Origin: Parachlorella kessleri
Lineage: Eukaryota; Chlorophyta; Trebouxiophyceae; Chlorellales; Chlorellaceae
Assembly: GCA_001598975.1 (NCBI GenBank)
Contig: BBXU01000773.1
Coordinates: 1-23,286 of the forward strand
Direction: 5' to 3'
DNA length: 23,286 nucleotides
This document shows positions 19,116-23,286 of this stretch, piece by piece. Under the pieces are notes generated by a model. That model was not told the origin of the DNA, searched no databases, and saw only the letters and a list, made by a program, of their open reading frames with translations. Every line of letters begins with the position of its first letter. Position 1 is the stretch's first letter. The position numbers and the translations under genes were made by a program.

Positions 19116-22100
19116 ATGGAGGTGGAGGATGCCTTCGACCTCGAGGTAGATCAAGGCATCTGCAAAACTGCACGAGCGTTGATAAAACCGTCCAAGACGG
19201 CTCGAAGGGTTTCCAAGGCGCTCGCACAGCAGGACACACCGCCCACTGGGCCTACAGGGTTCCCCCCCTGGCAGCAGGTTGCCAGTAGACGTTCCAGACT
19301 CTCTGCCTGTGATGCAGGCATACGCTGCTACCTACAACGGCCATGCTAAGATCGATCGACTCATTTTCATAGCAGACAAGATCCAGGGCACCGCCAGGGA
19401 GCTGGAGGCGCTTAAGATGGCGGCTGCAGAGCTCAAGAAGGTAAGTAAAGCAATTACTGGCTCTGAGGGTGCAGACTGTCAGGGTGGGTGTGGTCGTGTG
19501 GGTGTGGGTGGGTGTTGGGAGTGGGGGTGTGGGGGGGGGGACCCTGGCATATGCCACAGCCTTCCGCGAGAGTTTGTGGACCCGTGTCTTGTTCTGTATG
19601 TTTTGTTGCTTGGGTCAGCAAACCTTCCTTGACCGCAGTCCTGCGCTTGGATGCCAGAGGCACGACAGCAGTGATTTGCCCTTGTTGTTTGGTCCTGCCT
19701 AGATTTGGAAGGACCCACCTTTAGGTCAGCTCGGCAGGGCTGCTCTGTGCTGCACAGCACACATAACTGCTTGGGAAAGATTGCTCAACTGCTGGTGGTA
19801 TGTCCTTTGGTGCTGGCCGAGTTTGTGTCACACTGGCCCCTGCACAGACGGAGATGACCGCCAAGTACCTGGAAGTCTCCAACAAGCTGCAGGCACGGGC
19901 GGGGCTCAACTTTGCCCCAGACATGTGAGTTTTAGCTTACGCTTCAGCTTTCATTTCAACCTACCTTAGCGTGGCGGGGCTAGTGGTGGCCCATGGGGCG
20001 GCGTGGGCAAGGGTTCAGAGTGGGGACTGGTCTGTGTAAGGGAGGCACGAGCCTGTTCAGACGTTGCAACCTGTGATGCAATAAATGGCTTCACTGCTGG
20101 AACCTCAGCCATACCATAGACCTTGTATGCCTCAAACCCCCCCGATGATTAGATTGGTTTCTCCTTGTACTTGAGGCGGTTAATTGCTGGGCATGTACAT
20201 GCCCTCAAGAAAGACAACCATCAGGAGTTTGGGGCGTGCTGTAGAGGACTGATACCTGCTCCCAGGCTGCTGCATACTCAGCTCTTGGGGGGACCGGGCC
20301 CAGCTGATGGGCTCCTCTGTGCCATTTCCATAATGCTTACGGCACCAGTTTCTCCAGTATGCCATTGGACATGATTGCCAACATAATTGAAGTGCACGTG
20401 ACGACAAGGGGTTCGGCAGGTGCTAGCTGCGTTACTAAGCAGAGCAGATAGTAGAAGCACGCGACGGGCGCGAGGGCGGGTAAACAACAGTGCTCGCCCA
20501 GAAAGGTGACGTGGCTTGCAGCTGACGTTGCTTGCAGCTGACAGTTCTGTGCTGTGCTGTGCTGGTGTTGTGTTGCCACGGACCCGGTGGGCGCTGTTGA
20601 CCGCCGGGCGCTGCAGCTGACACTGCTATGCTGTGCTGTGCTGCTGCTCTCAGGGACTGGGTGGATGCTGTTGACCGCCGGGCGCTGCAGCGTCAGGAGC
20701 GTCTGGAGACAGAGCTGAACGGGTACAAGACCAACCTTGTGAAGGAGTCCATCCGCATGGGCCACAACGACCTGGGAGACTTCTTCTACCACCGGGGAGA
20801 CCTGTCGGTGGGTGACTAAAGAAGTTAGTCAGAGGCTAGTTTGTTGTGGTGGGAGTACCTGGGCGAGTTCTTCTATCACCGGTAAGACCTGTCGGTGGGT
20901 GACATGGAGAGTAGTCAGAGCCTTCTTTGTTATGGTGAGCGCCTAGGGTACTTGTTCTACCACCGGGGAGACCTGTCGGTGGGTGGGCTGCAGAGGAGTC
21001 AAGGGTCTTCTCCAACATGATGAGGGCAAAATAGCATGAGTTGCATGCCTTGTGGGACATCGGTAGCATTGACACAGCTGCTCTTGTAGGTCAAAGCGGC
21101 ACCAGGAACTCAGCTCAAACTCGCTTGCACGTGTGCTTGGGGCATCGCAGCGCTGCCACACCGGTCTAGGCCCAGGGGTTGCCACAGCGACATGGGGCCT
21201 GCTTTGTTTGGCTGTGTGTTTAGCACAACATTAGCAGATGGAGTTGTATGAAATTCTGTACCATTCTGGTGCAGAATGCCTTCAAGAACTACATGCGCAC
21301 GCGCGACTACAGCACCACCTCGCGCCACATCATCCACATGTGCCTCAGGTGAGCAATTGCTGTCCTCTGTAGTTTTTCAACAAGCAGGAACCATTGTACC
21401 TGTCTCAGTGCTGTGGCCTAGGCCTCAGGCTTATGAGGTACTGCTGGAGCTCCGTGGGTTGTAAGCCGTAAGCAGTGGGAGGGGGGTATGAAATGAGCAA
21501 GCCTACGCCGCGAGAGAGCAGCGCGGCTGCCTTGCACTGTGAAGCCCTGTCACCCGCGGCCCTGGCCGGTGCCCACAGGGCATCACTTGGCGCTCAGCTA
21601 CGGCTGGCGCCGAGGCTTGGGCGCTTTACTTGCTTGTTCACAGCCTTGCTTGGCATCTGGCTGCAGCGTGGTCAAGTGCTCTATCGAGATGGGCAACTAC
21701 GTGCATGTGCCGACATATGTTCAGAAGGCAGAGAGCACGCCTGATGGCCAGGTACCCACCCGGGCTGTGCATGCTCTGTCCCAGTACCTCCTGTATGCAT
21801 GAGTTCCATGTTTAAGCGGGTCGGTTTTCTGCCAGATATGTTTCCTTCTGGAGACAGCAGGCGTGGCTTATGGGTAGATGCTGCCAAATTGTAGGCCTGC
21901 GCAGAGGTATATGTGACACCTTGTTTGGGATAAGGTCAGACCTGAGGGCAGTTGCTGGGGGGGGGGGTCTACCATGCAATGTCACGCTCCACAGCCCAGC
22001 TTGTCAGGGTAGGGACGTTTGCTTGTCTGGTACCCGTGCTTGGGTGGTGAGAATGTGACTTTTCCCTTGCCGCTGTCGCCTCGTTTCTGGCATTTATCAG

Positions 22101-23238
22101 ATGTGACTTGTTGCAGCTGGCCTGCGCCTCCAGCAGTTTCCCAGTACGCAGCCTGTACTGTTATTGATGAGGTGATGTGACCCGTTCGTGTGCCAGTATT
22201 GGAGACAGCGGGCTTGGTGCCGCTCCTTGCTCCTGTGCAGTGCGCTTCCCTGGTGTAACAAGCTGAAGTGCACCTTGGGGGCGCCGCCTGCTCCTGGGTC
22301 TTCTTCCTGAAGTCATGGCAAACCTCCCATCATTGCTACCATTTATACCTCCTTGCTGTCCCCCCCGTGTTCCCCCCATGTTTCCAGAGTGACACCCTGG
22401 TGCGCAGCAAGCTGGCCTGTGCCTCAGGACTGTACCTCCTTGAGAGCGGCAAGTACCTGCAAGCAGCCCGCAAGTTCACCGAGGTAAGGGTTAGTCATCG
22501 CGCAGGCTCACAGGGGTCAGGATTTCTTATTGGGCAGGCTCACAGGGGTAAGGATGTGTCATGGCCCACGTTCACCGAGGTCCGAGTGTATACCTTTTCC
22601 CTAGAAGTTTCATCTGGCCTACAGGTGATTGTTGCAGGGTGGCAAACTGGTTGTGGGGTCGCTGGCCGCGCCCAGTAGTGTCCTTGAGCACGGGCTTATG
22701 TACCCACGGTGGGGGTGGTGCCACCCGGCCCTGAGGAAATAAGCTTGACTTGCACTCCTCTGTGTTTCTTTCTATCCTTATGGTCCCTCCTGGGCTCACA
22801 AGCCCTGTTCCTGAGGGTAAGGCTTTTTCTATTTTATTTAGTTAATTAATCTCGCAAGGCAGGCAAGTGCACTTGTGTGTGTGTCGGTTCCGCCCTGGTT
22901 GGTGAGGTGTTTTCGGCGTGCTGTGCCTGACTGGCTGTCCTCACGCTGAAGCAGGTCTCCCCTGAGCTGGGCATATGTGTGGGTCGTGGTGGGTGGGCGT
23001 TGCACTGCATGCTTTGTACCGCTGCTGCTCAGGCCCGCTGCCCTAATGCTGGATACATGCTGGACACTGGGTGCAGGTCTCCCCAGAGCTGGGCAGTCAG
23101 TACAACGAGGTCATCTCCGCACATGACGTGGCGGTGTATGGCGCGCTGTGCGCGATGGCCTCCTTCGACCGCTCCCAGCTGCGGGCCTCAGTCATCGACA
23201 GCCCCAACTTCCGGGAGTTCCTGGAACTGGTGCCAGAG
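19116..23238 (+). CDS. CSN1: COP9 signalosome subunit 1, N-terminal two thirds
   Basis: Exons: 19116-19145, 19258-19440, 19848-19924, 20654-20807, 21275-21348, 21667-21751, 22388-22483, 23077-23238; all phases agree, giving 287 residues before the window ends. CSN1/GPS1/FUS6 signatures are AYAATYNGHAKIDRLIFIAD, KESIRMGHNDLGDFFYHRGD, AFKNYMRTRDYSTTSRHIIH, KLACASGLYLLESGKYLQAA and YGALCAMASFDRSQL. Together these form the RPN7-type helical repeat region; the C-terminal PCI domain lies past the window. Family role: scaffold subunit of the COP9 signalosome, which removes NEDD8 from cullins and so controls SCF-type ligases. Exon 1 (MEVEDAFDLE) and its junction at 19258 are the weakest part: they fit frame and splice rules but are not conserved. 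Introns 3, 4, 6 and 7 carry relic copies of neighbouring exon ends. Confidence 0.9.
19482..19550 (+). repeat. G/T-rich tract with G-quadruplex potential
   Basis: About 70 bp of GGGTGGGTGTGG-like sequence ending in a run of ten G, just inside CSN1 intron 2, some 40 bases after the donor. It has many GGG runs with 1-7 base spacers on the coding strand, so it could form a quadruplex in DNA or pre-mRNA. Confidence 0.7.
20534..20691 (+). repeat. 79-bp tandem duplication across the CSN1 exon 4 acceptor
   Basis: Two units starting GCAGCTGACA at 20534 and 20613. Both carry a GCTGTGCTGTGCTG tract and then GCTGTTGACCGCCGGGCGC plus TGCAG. The downstream unit holds the working acceptor (CTCTCAG, exon from 20654). 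In the upstream unit the matching place reads TTGCCACGGA, so the AG has been lost and the copy is silent. A further short GCAGCTGAC copy precedes both. Confidence 0.85.
20768..21026 (+). repeat. Three tandem copies of the CSN1 exon 4 donor junction
   Basis: Units of about 84-87 bp. The motif CCTGGG-A/C-GA, TTCT-CTA-CACCGG, then GACCTGTCGGTGGGTG occurs at 20771 (working exon end), 20858 and 20942. All three keep GGTGGGTG after GACCTGTC, so each has an intact donor-like site. The second copy has TAAGAC where the exon has GGAGAC, which gives a stop. Divergence between copies suggests an older event than the 122-bp F-box duplication. Confidence 0.9.
22110..22300 (+). pseudogene. Possible relics of CSN1 exon 7 start
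   Basis: Two intronic stretches upstream of exon 7 resemble its beginning. GCTGGCCTGCGCCTCC at 22116 is close to GCTGGCCTGTGCCTCA in the exon. TGCGCTTCCCTGGTGTAACAAG at about 22240 resembles CACCCTGGTGCGCAGCAAG. The first is convincing over 16 bases; the second is weak. Confidence 0.45.
22503..22580 (+). repeat. 32-bp repeat and relic of CSN1 exon 7 end
   Basis: CAGGCTCACAGGGGT occurs at 22503 and 22535 just inside intron 7. Shortly after, at about 22570-22580, GTTCACCGAGGTCCGAG copies the exon 7 end and donor (GTTCACCGAGGTAAGG) with a damaged donor. Confidence 0.7.
22951..22976 (+). pseudogene. Relic of CSN1 exon 8 acceptor and start
   Basis: GCAGGTCTCCCCTGAGCTGG followed by GCA matches the working junction at 23073-23098 (GCAGGTCTCCCCAGAGCTGG then GCA), 122 bases upstream of it. 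The match stops after the first seven codons. Its intact AG could act as a cryptic acceptor. Confidence 0.85.
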
Positions 23239-23263
23239 GTGAGCCGCTGTGTTTGTTGGGTGA

Positions 23264-23278
23264 TGTGTGTGTGTGTGC
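23264..23278. repeat. (TG)n microsatellite
   Basis: A short TG dinucleotide run in the CSN1 intron at the window end. No function is visible. Confidence 0.8.
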
Positions 23279-23286
23279 TGCTGGGT

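Noticed and set aside
1..23286. A multi-gene defence, biosynthetic or mobile-element system
   Set aside because: The five genes have unrelated core or surface functions and their own promoters. No transposase, integrase, reverse transcriptase, terminal repeats or target-site duplications were seen.

Overview
This is a nuclear genomic window from a green alga, most likely a chlorophycean close to the Chlamydomonadales. The evidence is a GC-rich genome, genes with many short phase-conserved GT-AG introns, Gln/Ala-rich low-complexity inserts in coding exons, a secreted Cys-rich and Ser/Pro-rich (hydroxyproline-rich-glycoprotein-like) protein, and a candidate TGTAA polyadenylation signal. No prokaryotic, organellar or viral gene is visible, and I saw no tRNA, rRNA or CRISPR array. 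Placement below class level is an inference.

Five genes can be assembled by joining exons whose splice phases agree. From left to right they are: (1) the last two coding exons of a CWF19L2-type spliceosome-associated protein (+, 200-731); (2) an F-box/leucine-rich-repeat protein in 7 exons (+, 1976-5626); (3) a secreted protein of about 510 residues in 14 exons (-, 6675-11745) with a signal peptide, two copies of a six-cysteine module, two Ser/Pro-rich linkers and a C-terminal F-type-lectin-like galactose-binding domain; (4) a BRCA1/BARD1-like protein of about 1177 residues in 10 exons (-, 12563-18659) with an N-terminal RING, a RanBP2-type zinc finger and two C-terminal BRCT repeats; (5) the 5' two thirds of COP9 signalosome subunit 1 (+, 19116-23238, running off the window). 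Genes 2 and 3 converge, genes 3 and 4 are in tandem, and genes 4 and 5 are head to head across 456 bp. The genes do not form one pathway. Genes 2, 4 and 5 are all ubiquitin-linked (SCF adaptor, RING E3, cullin deneddylase), but I treat their proximity as chance until synteny is tested.

The strongest unexplained structure is not a gene. At least eight times in three of the five genes, a segment that straddles an exon-intron junction has been tandemly duplicated, leaving relic half-exons beside the working exon. These range from 91 identical bases (F-box exon 6 donor) to badly decayed copies (CWF19L2 and CSN1). A second signal is a short dispersed motif, CAGCAGGCACAGCAG, found in both orientations and read in several frames inside BRCA1-like and F-box coding exons. 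It appears to spread as DNA rather than by selection on the protein. The third is the domain architecture of genes 3 and 4.
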